64,000 nucleotides of DNA from Devosia litorisediminis (GCF_018334155.1 NZ_JAGXTP010000001.1:1736001-1800000), one strand, 5' to 3'; positions 44,858-54,256 are shown, numbered from the stretch's first letter. Made by a program: numbers and translations. The notes: generated from the sequence alone by a model not told the origin.

Positions 44858-45553
44858 TCAGCCGCGCGCCGAAAAGCCCAGATTGGTCGGTGCACGCAGT
44901 TTGCGGTCGATCCGCGGGTTCAACGGCACGGTCTGATCGACGGGCTCAAGGTCAAAGCCACGTGCCCAGCCGAGCCCGCGCCCCTTGAGATAGACGCCAT
45001 AGTTGAGGCTGACGGCATCCTGGGGGACCTCAAGCACAATGGTCCGCTCGGTCCAGTCACTGCTACCGGTCAGCGGGCCATCGGTCTGGCTGCGCTCAAG
45101 ATTGTCGAAGGCCAGCAAGCCGTTGGGCCCATCAATGCGAAACCAGATGGTTACGCCATCAGCGGCCTGCGCCTTGATCTGGGCCCGCAGCCGCAGCCGT
45201 TGCCCGCGAAAGTCAGCGGCATCGACAGTCTGCATAAGGGTACAGAAATCATCTTCGCCCAGCAGATCAGCGAATTCGGGGCGGCTGGCAATCAAGACAA
45301 TCCCGGTCTGCTCCGGATCAAGCCCTGCCCGGTATTTGCCGGGGCTCCTGCCGCTGAGATGCCAGGCTTCGGGCAGCAGCAGGCTATCACCTGAAGCCGC
45401 GTCGATTCGGGCACTGAGGATATTCCAGTCGGCCACGCCAAACTGGCGGGCGACCAGTTCGAGGCAGGCACTATGGCCCAACTCGACGCCGCGTTCGGCC
45501 AACCCCTGACGCAGGAGTTTGGCCATAAGTTTTGCATCCATGAAACTGTTCAC
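44858..45553 (-). CDS. Glyoxalase-related domain protein with carbohydrate-binding-like C-terminus
   Basis: About 231 residues. The first 50 residues match the glyoxalase-related helical domain found in toxin-like and AraC-effector proteins (DAKLMAKLLRQGLAERGVEL then ARQFGVADWNILSARI). The rest (about 80-225) looks like a beta-rich module (RLRLRAQIKAQAADGVTIWF, VSLNYGVYLKGRGLGWARGF). A GTG at 45553 with AAGGA 7 bases upstream gives the NSFMDAK start used by relatives; the frame extends to 45619. Function unknown. Confidence 0.75.
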   Translation of the reverse strand: MNSFMDAKLMAKLLRQGLAERGVELGHSACLELVARQFGVADWNILSARIDAASGDSLLLPEAWHLSGRSPGKYRAGLDPEQTGIVLIASRPEFADLLGEDDFCTLMQTVDAADFRGQRLRLRAQIKAQAADGVTIWFRIDGPNGLLAFDNLERSQTDGPLTGSSDWTERTIVLEVPQDAVSLNYGVYLKGRGLGWARGFDLEPVDQTVPLNPRIDRKLRAPTNLGFSARG

Positions 45554-45722
45554 GGTCCGATCCTTCACAACCGGGCAAATCAAGGTCAGCGCTCGCATTA
45601 CTGACGGCTTGCCCGTCAAAAAGGGTCAAACCAATCATAAATCGTGCATTCACCGTCCCCAAGGGGCACGAGCGGCTGGCTGCACGAGCCGCATTGAGGA
45701 TCGCGCCGGGTTGAACCGTTGT

Positions 45723-45738
45723 CAATGCGCGCGCATTG
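45723..45738. promoter_or_regulatory. Perfect 16-bp palindrome upstream of cls
   Basis: CAATGCGCGCGCATTG is its own reverse complement and sits 56 bases before the cardiolipin synthase start, near weak promoter-like sequence (TTGAAC ... CATTGT). It may be an operator; no matching regulator gene lies beside it. Confidence 0.4.
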
Positions 45739-45793
45739 TCGGGGTGGACGAGACTGTTAGAGTGCGCGTCCACGAATCTGGGGCGGGTGTATC

Positions 45794-47245
45794 TTGGTGG
45801 GTTTTGACGATTTTCTGCGGGCGATAATCGCCGATCTGCATATCGTGGCGGCCATCATGGCGGCGATCTACCTGCTGGCCTTTGTCTGCGCGGTGCGGGA
45901 GATCATGATTTCGCGTACCTCACAGGGCTCGATCGCCTGGATCCTGGCGCTGGCGCTGCTGCCCTTTCCAACCGCGTTCTTCTATCTGGTGTTCGGCTGG
46001 AAGGCGTTTGACGATTATGCGACCGACCGTATTCGCAATGGGCGCGCCGCCCGCCCCCTGCGGGCCAAGGATCTGGCCCTGATCGATCATGACACCGGGG
46101 CACTGTGGCCGGTGCAGACCAAGGTGTCCGAGGTGCCGTTCCTGACCGGCAATGATGTGGAATTGCTGGTGGATGGACGCGCGACATTTGATTCCATTTT
46201 TGCCGGCATCGCGGCGGCCAAGCACTATCTGCTGGTTCAGTTCTACATTGTGCGCGACGACGCGCTGGGCAAGGAACTGGCCGAGCGGTTGATCGAGCGC
46301 GCCAATGCCGGGGTGAAGGTCTATCTGCTCTATGATGATGTAGGCAGCACCGGTATGCCCCGGCGCTACCGCACCCAATTGCGCGAAGCCGGCGTGAAGG
46401 TGGCCGGGTTCAACCAGCGCCATAAATTCCTGCGGCTATACGGGCCAACGCGGATCAACTACCGCAATCACCGCAAGATCGTGGTGGCCGACGGCGACCA
46501 TGCCTGGGTGGGCGGGCACAATGTCGGGGTGGAGTATCTTGGCGAAGACCCCAAATTTGGTCGCTGGCGCGACACCCATGTGCGGGTTTCCGGGCCGGCC
46601 GCGCTAGGCTGCGCCCTGCTGTTCCGCGAAGACTGGCAATGGGCCACAGGCGAAGAGTTGCCGTCTGCGCCGCCCGATACGGTGGCCACGCCGGGCAAGC
46701 AATCGGTGCTGGTGATGGGTACCGGGCCGGCCGACCGGCTGGAAGAATGCGCGATCGCCTTTACCGATGTAATTGGCCGCGCACGCGAGCGGCTGTGGAT
46801 CGTCAGCCCCTATTTTGTGCCCGATACCGACATCCGAACAGCGCTTTATGCCGCCAAGCTGCGCGGCGTGGATGTGCGGATCATGTTGCCCAATGAGCCT
46901 GACCACAAGCTGGTCTGGGCCGCCAGCATCGCCCATGCCGATGCGATGATCCAGCACGGCATCACCATTCAGCGCTACACGGACGGCTTCCTGCACCAGA
47001 AGGTGCTGCTGATGGACGATCAGATCGCCACGGTGGGCAGTGTCAATTTCGACAACAGGTCATTCGCGATCAATTTCGAAATCACCATGTGGTTGACCGA
47101 TCCCAAAGCCATCAGCGATGTGGAGGCCATGCTGGTGGAAGACTTCAAGAACTGTCGAGAAGTGACGATGGAAGAGGTCACCAAACGCTCCTGGCCGATG
47201 CGCTTCCTGACCCAGGCCGCCCGCCTGCTATCCCCCGTATTGTAA
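45794..47245 (+). CDS. cls: Cardiolipin synthase
   Basis: 483 residues. Two N-terminal membrane helices are followed by two phospholipase D domains. The HKD motifs are NHRKIVVADGD near residue 220 and HQKVLLMDD near 400. It condenses two phosphatidylglycerols into cardiolipin and glycerol at the inner membrane. The start is uncertain: TTG 45794 or GTG 45797, neither with a clear ribosome site. The alanyl-tRNA editing gene follows after 10 bases. Confidence 0.92.
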   Translation: MVGFDDFLRAIIADLHIVAAIMAAIYLLAFVCAVREIMISRTSQGSIAWILALALLPFPTAFFYLVFGWKAFDDYATDRIRNGRAARPLRAKDLALIDHDTGALWPVQTKVSEVPFLTGNDVELLVDGRATFDSIFAGIAAAKHYLLVQFYIVRDDALGKELAERLIERANAGVKVYLLYDDVGSTGMPRRYRTQLREAGVKVAGFNQRHKFLRLYGPTRINYRNHRKIVVADGDHAWVGGHNVGVEYLGEDPKFGRWRDTHVRVSGPAALGCALLFREDWQWATGEELPSAPPDTVATPGKQSVLVMGTGPADRLEECAIAFTDVIGRARERLWIVSPYFVPDTDIRTALYAAKLRGVDVRIMLPNEPDHKLVWAASIAHADAMIQHGITIQRYTDGFLHQKVLLMDDQIATVGSVNFDNRSFAINFEITMWLTDPKAISDVEAMLVEDFKNCREVTMEEVTKRSWPMRFLTQAARLLSPVL

Positions 47246-47255
47246 GAGTTTGACC

Positions 47256-47972
47256 ATGACCCAATTCCTGTTCCGCGATGACAGCTATGCGCAGTCAGTG
47301 GACGCCACCGTGATTGCCATAACGCCCGAGAATGGCGTGGTGCTCGATCAGACCGTTTTCTATGCCGCTTCCGGTGGTCAGCCGGGGGATAGCGGCCGGA
47401 TCGAGCGCGCAGACGGTTCCGTGGTCGAGATCGACACCACCATTCACCCCGACGGCGACAAGACCAGCATTGTGCACGTGCCGGTCGAGGGCGCGACGTT
47501 GCCCGCCATTGGCGAGGTGGTCACGGCAAGGCTGGACTGGGTTCGGCGCCACAAGCTGATGCGAATGCACACCGCACTGCATCTGCTCTCGGTGGTGTTC
47601 GCTTTCCCGGTGACCGGCGGCTCAATCGGCGAAGAAAAGGGCCGGCTGGACTTTGACATGCCAGCGGTACCCGAAGATCTTTTCGCACTCGAAGAAGCGC
47701 TCAACGCCATGGTGGCTGGCGATCATGGGGTTAGCCAGGAGTGGATTACCGACGCCGAAATGGCGGCCAATCCCGATCTGGTCAAGACCATGAACGTCAA
47801 GCCGCCCATGGGTCAGGGCCGCGTGCGGCTCATCCGGATCGGCGATGTCGACCTGCAGCCCTGTGGCGGCACGCATGTCCGCTCGACGGCAGAAATCGGC
47901 CCGCTCAAGCTGGGCAAGATCGAGAAGAAGGGCAAACAGAACCGCCGCGTCAGCCTGTTGTTCGCGGAATAG
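47256..47972 (+). CDS. Alanyl-tRNA editing protein (AlaX-type)
   Basis: About 238 residues, AlaRS second-additional-domain family. Zinc ligands are visible in HTALHLLS and in CGGTHVRST. It deacylates Ser-tRNA(Ala) or Gly-tRNA(Ala) in trans. The ATG at 47256 is chosen over a TTG two codons earlier. Its 3' end overlaps the convergent GNAT gene by 23 bases. Confidence 0.9.
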   Translation: MTQFLFRDDSYAQSVDATVIAITPENGVVLDQTVFYAASGGQPGDSGRIERADGSVVEIDTTIHPDGDKTSIVHVPVEGATLPAIGEVVTARLDWVRRHKLMRMHTALHLLSVVFAFPVTGGSIGEEKGRLDFDMPAVPEDLFALEEALNAMVAGDHGVSQEWITDAEMAANPDLVKTMNVKPPMGQGRVRLIRIGDVDLQPCGGTHVRSTAEIGPLKLGKIEKKGKQNRRVSLLFAE

Positions 47973-48450
47973 GGCTGCTTTGATAAAGTAGCTGGGTGGC
48001 ACCGAAGCGCTGCAGACTAGCAATATGGTGCATTCCGCAACGCTCAAGCAGCCGACGGGAAGGTCCGTTGTTCCGTTGCGTTTCCGCCAGCACAGCCGGT
48101 ATGCCCAGTGCGCCATGGGCGTGAGAAAGCACGGTAGCCACGCACTCATGTGCCAGCCCCCGCCCCCATGCCTGCTGCGCGAACATGTAGGAAATTTCCA
48201 TCTTCCGGCGGTCGACATGGGGACCCAGTATCACCACGCCGCAAAGGAGCTGTTCGCTGACAATCCGCGCGACCCAGAGGTGGTTGTCAGCCCTAGACAT
48301 CATGAGCCGCTGCGCCGCCACAATGGCTGCGTGCGGTTCTAGAGCGCCACCGAGATAAGCCCGGACATCGGCATCCTGGTAGAGCGCGGCCACAAAGGCC
48401 AAGTCGGCTTCATCTGGCGCGCGCAGGACACAGCGCGCCGTCTCCAGCAT
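47950..48450 (-). CDS. GNAT family N-acetyltransferase
   Basis: 166 residues of the RimJ/RimL type: RCVLRAPDEADLAFVAALYQ at the start, the acetyl-CoA loop AQQAWGRGLAHECVATVL and RNNGPSRRLLERCGM near the end. The start overlaps the stop of the AapJ-like gene (ATGA, 48448-48452), so the two are coupled. The acceptor substrate is unknown. Confidence 0.87.
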   Translation of the reverse strand: MLETARCVLRAPDEADLAFVAALYQDADVRAYLGGALEPHAAIVAAQRLMMSRADNHLWVARIVSEQLLCGVVILGPHVDRRKMEISYMFAQQAWGRGLAHECVATVLSHAHGALGIPAVLAETQRNNGPSRRLLERCGMHHIASLQRFGATQLLYQSSPIPRTTG

Positions 48451-49481
48451 CAGCGCACTGGTGGGGCATAGAGCAGGCCTCCATTGCTCCAGAGCGAGTT
48501 CTGTCCTCGCAGCAGGGCAGCGCCGGTCTGGGGACCGAAATGGCGGTCATAGAGCTCTGAATAGTTGCCGACGGCACGAATGGCATCGGCCATGAAGGTA
48601 GGCTCAAGGCCCAGCGGGGTGCCGAAATCGCCCTCGACACCGAGGATGCGCCGGATGACGGGCGTGTGCGAGGCGGCCAGGGATTCGGTGTTCAGACCGG
48701 TAATCCCCACTTCCTCGGCGTTGATCAGCGCGAACAGCGTCCACTTGACGATGTTGAACCATTGCTGATCACCAGAGCGAACGACCGGGCCCAGCAGGTC
48801 CTTGGAAATTCGCTCGGGCAGGATGCGATGGGCATTGGGATCGGGTAAAGCACGGCGTATGGCCTGCAATTGGCGCCCCGGCGCCGAGATGATCTGGCAG
48901 AGACCGGTGCGATAGGCCAGCGCCAGATCGTCAATGTCCTCATAGGGCACTTCGGTATAGGTAGCCTGATTGGCAAAGAAGAATTCCTGGATGCGCTCAA
49001 GGTCGTCGCCGCCATCGATCACGCAGATGCTGACATTATCGAGCTCAAAGGCCGACACCAGACCCAGCGATTGCGGGACGAGAAAGGCCTGACCATCGAA
49101 AAATGCGGTGCCCACAAAGCTGGCGCCATAAATGGTGTCGCGCCGCTCGGTCCAGGGGCCATTGCGGGTGAGGACGTCGACGGCCTCGGTCTGCAGCGGC
49201 GCAAAACGGGTCTCGCCACGCAGGGAGCGGAATTCGATCAGATCGGGATCACCGAACACGGCCGCGGCAATGGCGCGGCAGAGATCGACATCAAAGCCGG
49301 ACCAGCGCCCTTCAGCGTCTTTCTGGGCAAAGCCTGGCAACGCATTGGTGGCACCGCAAATCAGGAAACCGCGCTCGCGCACAGCGTCGAGGGTCTGGGC
49401 CGAAACGGGCGCAGACGCCATGGCCAGCAGGGAGCCAAGCATGGCCAGAAACGCTGGCAAACGCAGAAAAAATAGGGGCAA
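48450..49481 (-). CDS. Orphan amino-acid ABC transporter substrate-binding protein (AapJ-like)
   Basis: 343 residues, family 3 binding protein. The signal peptide MPLFFLRLPAFLAMLGSLLA ends near APVSAQ. It follows AapJ closely in layout (RERGFLICGATNALPGFAQK, FRSLRGETRFAPLQTEAVDV, final GGLLYAPPVR) but has diverged from the true aapJ at 53240. No permease gene is coupled to it; a GNAT gene is. It might feed the adjacent AapQMP system or act as a sensor. Confidence 0.88.
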   Translation of the reverse strand: MPLFFLRLPAFLAMLGSLLAMASAPVSAQTLDAVRERGFLICGATNALPGFAQKDAEGRWSGFDVDLCRAIAAAVFGDPDLIEFRSLRGETRFAPLQTEAVDVLTRNGPWTERRDTIYGASFVGTAFFDGQAFLVPQSLGLVSAFELDNVSICVIDGGDDLERIQEFFFANQATYTEVPYEDIDDLALAYRTGLCQIISAPGRQLQAIRRALPDPNAHRILPERISKDLLGPVVRSGDQQWFNIVKWTLFALINAEEVGITGLNTESLAASHTPVIRRILGVEGDFGTPLGLEPTFMADAIRAVGNYSELYDRHFGPQTGAALLRGQNSLWSNGGLLYAPPVR

Positions 49482-49550
49482 TCAGTGGTTCCCTTCACTC
49501 GCCTGCGCATATTGGCAGGCGAGGAGGCAGGGTCAAGCCAAGCAAGGCGA

Positions 49551-49578
49551 AATGCCCTGACCATTTGGCCAGGGCATT
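49551..49578 (-). terminator. Terminator at the end of the aap operon
   Basis: AATGCCCTG (49551-49559) and CAGGGCATT (49570-49578) pair perfectly, extended inward by CC/GG with a mismatch, 13 bases after the aapP stop. On the minus strand it is followed by TCGCCTTGCTT, a weak T-rich tail. Confidence 0.6.
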
Positions 49579-49591
49579 GCTGATCAGACGA

Positions 49592-50386
49592 TTAGTGCAG
49601 GATCTGGCTGAGGAACAGCTTGGTCCGCTCGTGCTGGGGATTGGAGAAGAACTGCTCCGGCTCGTTCTGCTCGATGATCTGTCCCTGATCCATGAAGATC
49701 ACACGGTTGGCGACCTGACGGGCAAAGCCCATTTCATGGGTCACGCACAGCATGGTCATGCCTTCTTCGGCCAGGCTGATCATCACTTCGAGCACTTCCT
49801 TGACCATTTCTGGATCCAGCGCCGAGGTGGGCTCATCGAACAGCATGATGCGCGGCTGCATGCAGAGCGAACGCGCGATGGCCACACGCTGCTGCTGGCC
49901 GCCGGAGAGCTGACCGGGGAACTTGTTGGCCTGCTCGGGGATCTTCACCCGCTCCAGATAATGCATGGCCATGGACTCGGCCTCGCCCTTGGGAACGCCA
50001 CGTACCCAGATCGGGGCCAGTGTGAGGTTCTGCAGGATGGTCAGATGCGGGAACAGGTTGAAGTGCTGGAACACCATGCCCACTTCGCGACGCACCTCGT
50101 CGATGCGCTTGAGGTCAGCGGTCAGTTCGGTGCCATTGACGATGATATGGCCTTCTTGGTGCTCCTCGAGCCGGTTCATGCAGCGGATCAGCGTCGACTT
50201 GCCCGAGCCCGACGGGCCGGCAATGACGATGCGTTCGCCACGCATGACCTTGAGGTTGATGTCACGCAGGACGTGGAAATCACCATACCATTTGTGCATG
50301 TCGACGACTTCGACGGCCACATCGGTTTCGGAGATCTTCATCCCGGCAGTGGTGTGCTCTTGGGTCGATGGGGATACTTCACTCAT
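49592..50386 (-). CDS. aapP: General amino-acid ABC transporter ATP-binding protein
   Basis: 264 residues. Walker A is GPSGSGKST, signature [16 protein letters not shown], Walker [15 protein letters not shown]. It powers AapQM. The last gene of aapJ-aapQ-aapM-aapP, 5 bases after aapM, and followed by a hairpin terminator. Confidence 0.94.
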   Translation of the reverse strand: MSEVSPSTQEHTTAGMKISETDVAVEVVDMHKWYGDFHVLRDINLKVMRGERIVIAGPSGSGKSTLIRCMNRLEEHQEGHIIVNGTELTADLKRIDEVRREVGMVFQHFNLFPHLTILQNLTLAPIWVRGVPKGEAESMAMHYLERVKIPEQANKFPGQLSGGQQQRVAIARSLCMQPRIMLFDEPTSALDPEMVKEVLEVMISLAEEGMTMLCVTHEMGFARQVANRVIFMDQGQIIEQNEPEQFFSNPQHERTKLFLSQILH

Positions 50387-50391
50387 AATAG

Positions 50392-51519
50392 TTACCTCTT
50401 GTGCCCAGTGTTCAGCCGGTGCTCCATCCAGAGCGAATAGCGGGACATGGCGAAACAGAAAATCCAGAACATGAATGCGGCAAACACATAGCCGGTCACA
50501 GCCTGAGTGGGCGATGCCCAGTCAATGTCGGAACTGGCCGACTGCACGGTATTGAGCAGATCGAAAATGCCGACGATGGACACCAGCGAGGTGTCCTTGA
50601 ACAGGGCGATAAAGTTATTCACGATGCCCGGAATGACGTGCTTGAGCGCCTGGGGCAGGATGATGAAATAGGTCCTTTTCCAGTAGCTCAGGCCCAGCGA
50701 GGCCCCGGCTTCATACTGCCCGCGCGGCAGCGCCTGCAGGCCACCACGCACCACTTCAGCCATATAGGCCGAGGAGAACAAGGTGACGCCGACCAGGGCG
50801 CGAAGCAGTTTGTCCACCGTGGTGCCTGTCGGCATGAACAGCGGCAACATGATCGAAGCCATGAACAGCACGGTGATCAGGGGCACAGCGCGCCAGAGTT
50901 CGATGAACATCACGCTGAGCGTCTTGATGATGGGCAGGTCGGACTGTCGGCCCAGGGCCAGCAGAATGCCGATCGGGATCGAGCAGATGATGCCCACCAG
51001 CGAGATGATCAGGGTGACCATCAGGCCGCCCCACTGCTCGGTTGGCACTTCGCGCAGGCCAAACACGCCACCATTGAGCAGGTAGAATGTGACCACCGGG
51101 AAGACCACGAAGAACAGCGCGGCGTTCAGACGCTTGAACGGTGCTGCCGGAATGGCCAGCGGGATGATCAGCGCAGCCAGCATCACGAAGACGATGTTGG
51201 GACGCCAGTACTGATCGATGGGATAGAAGCCGTAGATGAAGAAGTTGAAGCGCGCATAGATGTAAGCCCAGCAGGCCCCTGCTCCTTCAACGCGACAATC
51301 CTCAACGGTGCCACCGGGCATGACGGCATGCCCGATGATGAAGTTGTAGAGCGGTGGTACCGCCCAGAACAGAAACACCATGCCCAGAATGGTCAGCAGG
51401 GCATCGCTTGGTGTTGCGAACAGATTGGTGCGGAGCCAGAGGATCAGGCCGCCAGTCTGGCCGGGGGCCGGACGTTCGGGCGAGAATTCGTCGCGCACAT
51501 AGCTCGTGGAGGTTGTCAT
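50392..51519 (-). CDS. aapM: General amino-acid ABC transporter permease AapM
   Basis: 375 residues, HisM-type permease with a long N-terminal region typical of AapM ([20 protein letters not shown]). The membrane core has [15 protein letters not shown] segments and the coupling loop [19 protein letters not shown]. It lies 4 bases after aapQ and forms a heterodimer with AapQ. Confidence 0.92.
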   Translation of the reverse strand: MTTSTSYVRDEFSPERPAPGQTGGLILWLRTNLFATPSDALLTILGMVFLFWAVPPLYNFIIGHAVMPGGTVEDCRVEGAGACWAYIYARFNFFIYGFYPIDQYWRPNIVFVMLAALIIPLAIPAAPFKRLNAALFFVVFPVVTFYLLNGGVFGLREVPTEQWGGLMVTLIISLVGIICSIPIGILLALGRQSDLPIIKTLSVMFIELWRAVPLITVLFMASIMLPLFMPTGTTVDKLLRALVGVTLFSSAYMAEVVRGGLQALPRGQYEAGASLGLSYWKRTYFIILPQALKHVIPGIVNNFIALFKDTSLVSIVGIFDLLNTVQSASSDIDWASPTQAVTGYVFAAFMFWIFCFAMSRYSLWMEHRLNTGHKR

Positions 51520-51523
51520 GGTT

Positions 51524-53056
51524 CTACCGCTCCACCAAGGCCACTCGGGCGTTGTACCAGTTCATGAATGCTGAGGTCAGCAGCGAGAAGGTGAGATAGA
51601 CCGCCATGGTCAGTGCAATCACCTCAATGGCCTTGCCCGTCTGGTTGAGCGTTGTGCCCGTAAAGACGTTGACCAGCTCAGGATAGCCGATAGCGGCACC
51701 CAGAGAGGAGTTCTTGGTCAGGTTGAGGTATTGGCTGGTCAGCGGCGGCACGATCACGCGCATGGCCTGGGGCACGATCACCAGGCGCAGCCGGTCACCT
51801 TCCTTGAGCCCGAGCGATTGCGCAGCTTCGGTCTGACCGTGGCTGACGGCCTGGATACCGCCACGGACGTTTTCGGCGATGAAAGAGGCGGTGTAGATGG
51901 TCAGGCCGAACACGAGCGCCACGAATTCAGGTGGCAGTTGGATGCCGCCCTTGAAGTTGAAGCGATTGAGTTCGGGGATTTCAAACTGCAGCGAGGCACC
52001 GGTGAGCCAGTACACCAGCACCGGAATGCCGATCGCCACCAGTAGCGGCAAAGCGATGGGGAACTTGCCTTCAGCAGCCCGATCGGCCCCTTCTAGCTGG
52101 ACCCAGCCAAAGCCGACACCTGCCAACACGCTACCAATGGTAACGACGGCAGCTGGCAATGCGGGGAACATGCCACCAACAAGGAAGCCGACCACCACGG
52201 TTGCGATCATGAAGGCCAGAACCGGCTTCACGTAGAGCGCATAGGGCGTGAAGGTTACCGCCGTAAGGACCAGGGCGACAATCAGCGCAATGACGGGTGC
52301 GGAGCCCATGTCGGGCGCCATGCCCACCAGCAGCAGCGCGGCTACATAACCCACGCCGAAGGTTACCAGCGCATTGGCAACCCGGGCCGCGAGAATGATG
52401 GCCTGCGGATAGGAGCCTGTCAGCGTGCGGACACTCATGGCCCAGCGCGCAATGGCGATTGCGGCGATCACCGAAACGGCAATGGCCACGAGCACCCAGG
52501 TGAATTCATGATCGATCAGCGGCCGCGGCACCATCAAGCCACGCTGGTTGACGAAGATGTCCAGCGGCAAGTGGAAGGATTCGCGCACTGCCGGCATCGC
52601 CTTTAGAACGGCGAAGTACCAGAAGAACAACTGCAGCAGCAGCGGGATGTTGCGAATGGTTTCCACATAGATGGTGGCGAAGCGCGAGATCAGCCAGTTC
52701 GATGACAGGCGCGCAATACCCAGGGTAAAGCCCAGGATAGTGGCAAAGAAAATGCCCACCACGGCAACAAGCAGCGTGTTGAGCAAACCGGCCAGAAAGG
52801 CCTGCCAGTAGAAGGATGTTCGGCTCCAAGGGAACAGGGTGAAGCTGATGTCGAAACCAGCCGTTCTGAACAGGAAGTCGAAACCGGTGGTCTTGTTCTG
52901 GGCGGCAAGGTTTGCGGCGGTGTTCATCACCAGCCAGCCAAAAAACCCGATCACCAGAAGGGCGACGATCACCTGATAAAGAATGCCGCGGAAGACCGGG
53001 TCATTCAGCAGCGAACTGCGCGGGGCAGTCCCACTGGTATTGTCTTGCATCGCCAT
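51524..53056 (-). CDS. aapQ: General amino-acid ABC transporter permease AapQ, enlarged
   Basis: About 510 residues, whereas AapQ is usually near 400. The N-terminal part (1-215) and the C-terminal part from about 340 (FNFKGGIQLPPEFVALVFGL, IAENVRGGIQAVSHGQTEAA, QYLNLTKNSSLGAAIGY) match AapQ. Residues about 220-330 form an extra hydrophobic insert with roughly four more membrane spans. The ATG at 53056 has AAGGA 11 bases upstream; an upstream in-frame extension to 53110 is not supported. It follows aapJ after 183 bases that contain a terminator-like hairpin. Confidence 0.88.
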   Translation of the reverse strand: MAMQDNTSGTAPRSSLLNDPVFRGILYQVIVALLVIGFFGWLVMNTAANLAAQNKTTGFDFLFRTAGFDISFTLFPWSRTSFYWQAFLAGLLNTLLVAVVGIFFATILGFTLGIARLSSNWLISRFATIYVETIRNIPLLLQLFFWYFAVLKAMPAVRESFHLPLDIFVNQRGLMVPRPLIDHEFTWVLVAIAVSVIAAIAIARWAMSVRTLTGSYPQAIILAARVANALVTFGVGYVAALLLVGMAPDMGSAPVIALIVALVLTAVTFTPYALYVKPVLAFMIATVVVGFLVGGMFPALPAAVVTIGSVLAGVGFGWVQLEGADRAAEGKFPIALPLLVAIGIPVLVYWLTGASLQFEIPELNRFNFKGGIQLPPEFVALVFGLTIYTASFIAENVRGGIQAVSHGQTEAAQSLGLKEGDRLRLVIVPQAMRVIVPPLTSQYLNLTKNSSLGAAIGYPELVNVFTGTTLNQTGKAIEVIALTMAVYLTFSLLTSAFMNWYNARVALVER

Positions 53057-53199
53057 TGGGCATGCATTCCTTTGCTGTGAACCAGACGCATTGCGCATGC
53101 GACCAGACAAGGCTTCGCCGGCCCGGCTTACGCCACGGTCAATTCACCAGCCATTTGGCCGGTGCAGTCCAGATCGCGAGGTCGTGGTTCAAACCAAAA

Positions 53200-53225
53200 C
53201 CGGCGCACCCCTGGGGATGCGCCGG
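53200..53225 (-). terminator. Terminator-like hairpin between aapJ and aapQ
   Basis: CCGGCGCA (53200-53207) and TGCGCCGG (53218-53225) pair, extended by CCCC/GGGG. On the minus strand the stem is followed by TTTTGGTTTG. It lies 14 bases after the aapJ stop and should let only part of the transcripts reach aapQMP. Confidence 0.75.
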
Positions 53226-53239
53226 AGATGTGGTTCTGG

Positions 53240-54256
53240 TTAGCGGATCGGTGGAGCGTACTGCAGGCCACCCTTGGTCCACAGAGCGTTCAGACCGCGC
53301 TCAAGGCCAATTGCAGTCGAGGGACCAACGTTACGGTCAAAGGATTCACCGTAGTTACCGATCGACTTGATGATGCGGTATGCCCAGTCCTTGGACAGAC
53401 CGATCGGGGTACCGAAGTCACCCTCAACGCCCAGCAGGCGCTTGATGGCTGGGTTGTCGGAACCGAGCATCTCGTCAACATTGGCCTGGGTCACGCCCAG
53501 CTCTTCAGCTTCGAGCAGTGCGTAGTAGGTCCAGCGGTTGATCTTGAACCACTGATCGTCGCCCTGACGCACAACCGGACCAAGGGGTTCCTTGGAGATG
53601 ATTTCTGGCAGGATCAGGTGATCTTCAGGAACAGCGAACTTGGAACGTTCAGCAGCCAGTGCGGAACCGTCCGTGGTGTACACGTCGCAACGGCCGTCTT
53701 CGTAGGCCTTCACAACTTCGTCCTGATCAACGAACACGACGGTGTTGAATTCCATGCCGTTGGCAGCAAAATAGTCAGCTGCGTTCAGCTCGGTGGTGGT
53801 GCCCGATTCAAGGCAGATAGCCGCGCCGGACAGCTCGAGAGCCGAGTTGATGCCGTCAGCCTTGCGGACCATAAAGGCCTGGCCGTCGTAGTACATGGTG
53901 CCCAGGAAGCTGATACCCAGATCGGTATCGCGGCTCATGGTCCAGGTCGTGGTGCGCGAGAGAATGTCGATTTCACCGGCGGAGAGAGCTGCGAAGCGCT
54001 CCTGGCTGGTCAGTGGGGTATAACGAACCTTGTCGGCATCGTTGAAGATGGCGGCTGCCACAGCGCGGCAGAAGTCAACTTCTAGGCCGGTCCAAACGTT
54101 GCTGGCATCTGGCGAAGAGAAACCGGGGACGCCACCGGTCACACCGCACTGGATGTAATCCTTCGCCATTACCTCGTCGAGAGTCGCTGCCTGAGCAGCG
54201 GTCGCACCGAGACCAAGCGAGGCCGCGAGCGCGATTGTTACGAGCGTTTTTTGCAT
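53240..54256 (-). CDS. aapJ: General amino-acid ABC transporter substrate-binding protein
   Basis: About 338 residues. Signal peptide MQKTLVTIALAASLGLGATA with cleavage near AQAATL. Family 3 blocks: KDYIQCGVTGGVPGFSSPDA, VRYTPLTSQERFAALSAGEI and final GGLQYAPPIR. The start at 54256 has AAGG upstream; the frame extends to 54310 but without a signal peptide. First gene of the aap operon, which takes up a wide range of L-amino acids in rhizobia. Confidence 0.94.
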   Translation of the reverse strand: MQKTLVTIALAASLGLGATAAQAATLDEVMAKDYIQCGVTGGVPGFSSPDASNVWTGLEVDFCRAVAAAIFNDADKVRYTPLTSQERFAALSAGEIDILSRTTTWTMSRDTDLGISFLGTMYYDGQAFMVRKADGINSALELSGAAICLESGTTTELNAADYFAANGMEFNTVVFVDQDEVVKAYEDGRCDVYTTDGSALAAERSKFAVPEDHLILPEIISKEPLGPVVRQGDDQWFKINRWTYYALLEAEELGVTQANVDEMLGSDNPAIKRLLGVEGDFGTPIGLSKDWAYRIIKSIGNYGESFDRNVGPSTAIGLERGLNALWTKGGLQYAPPIR

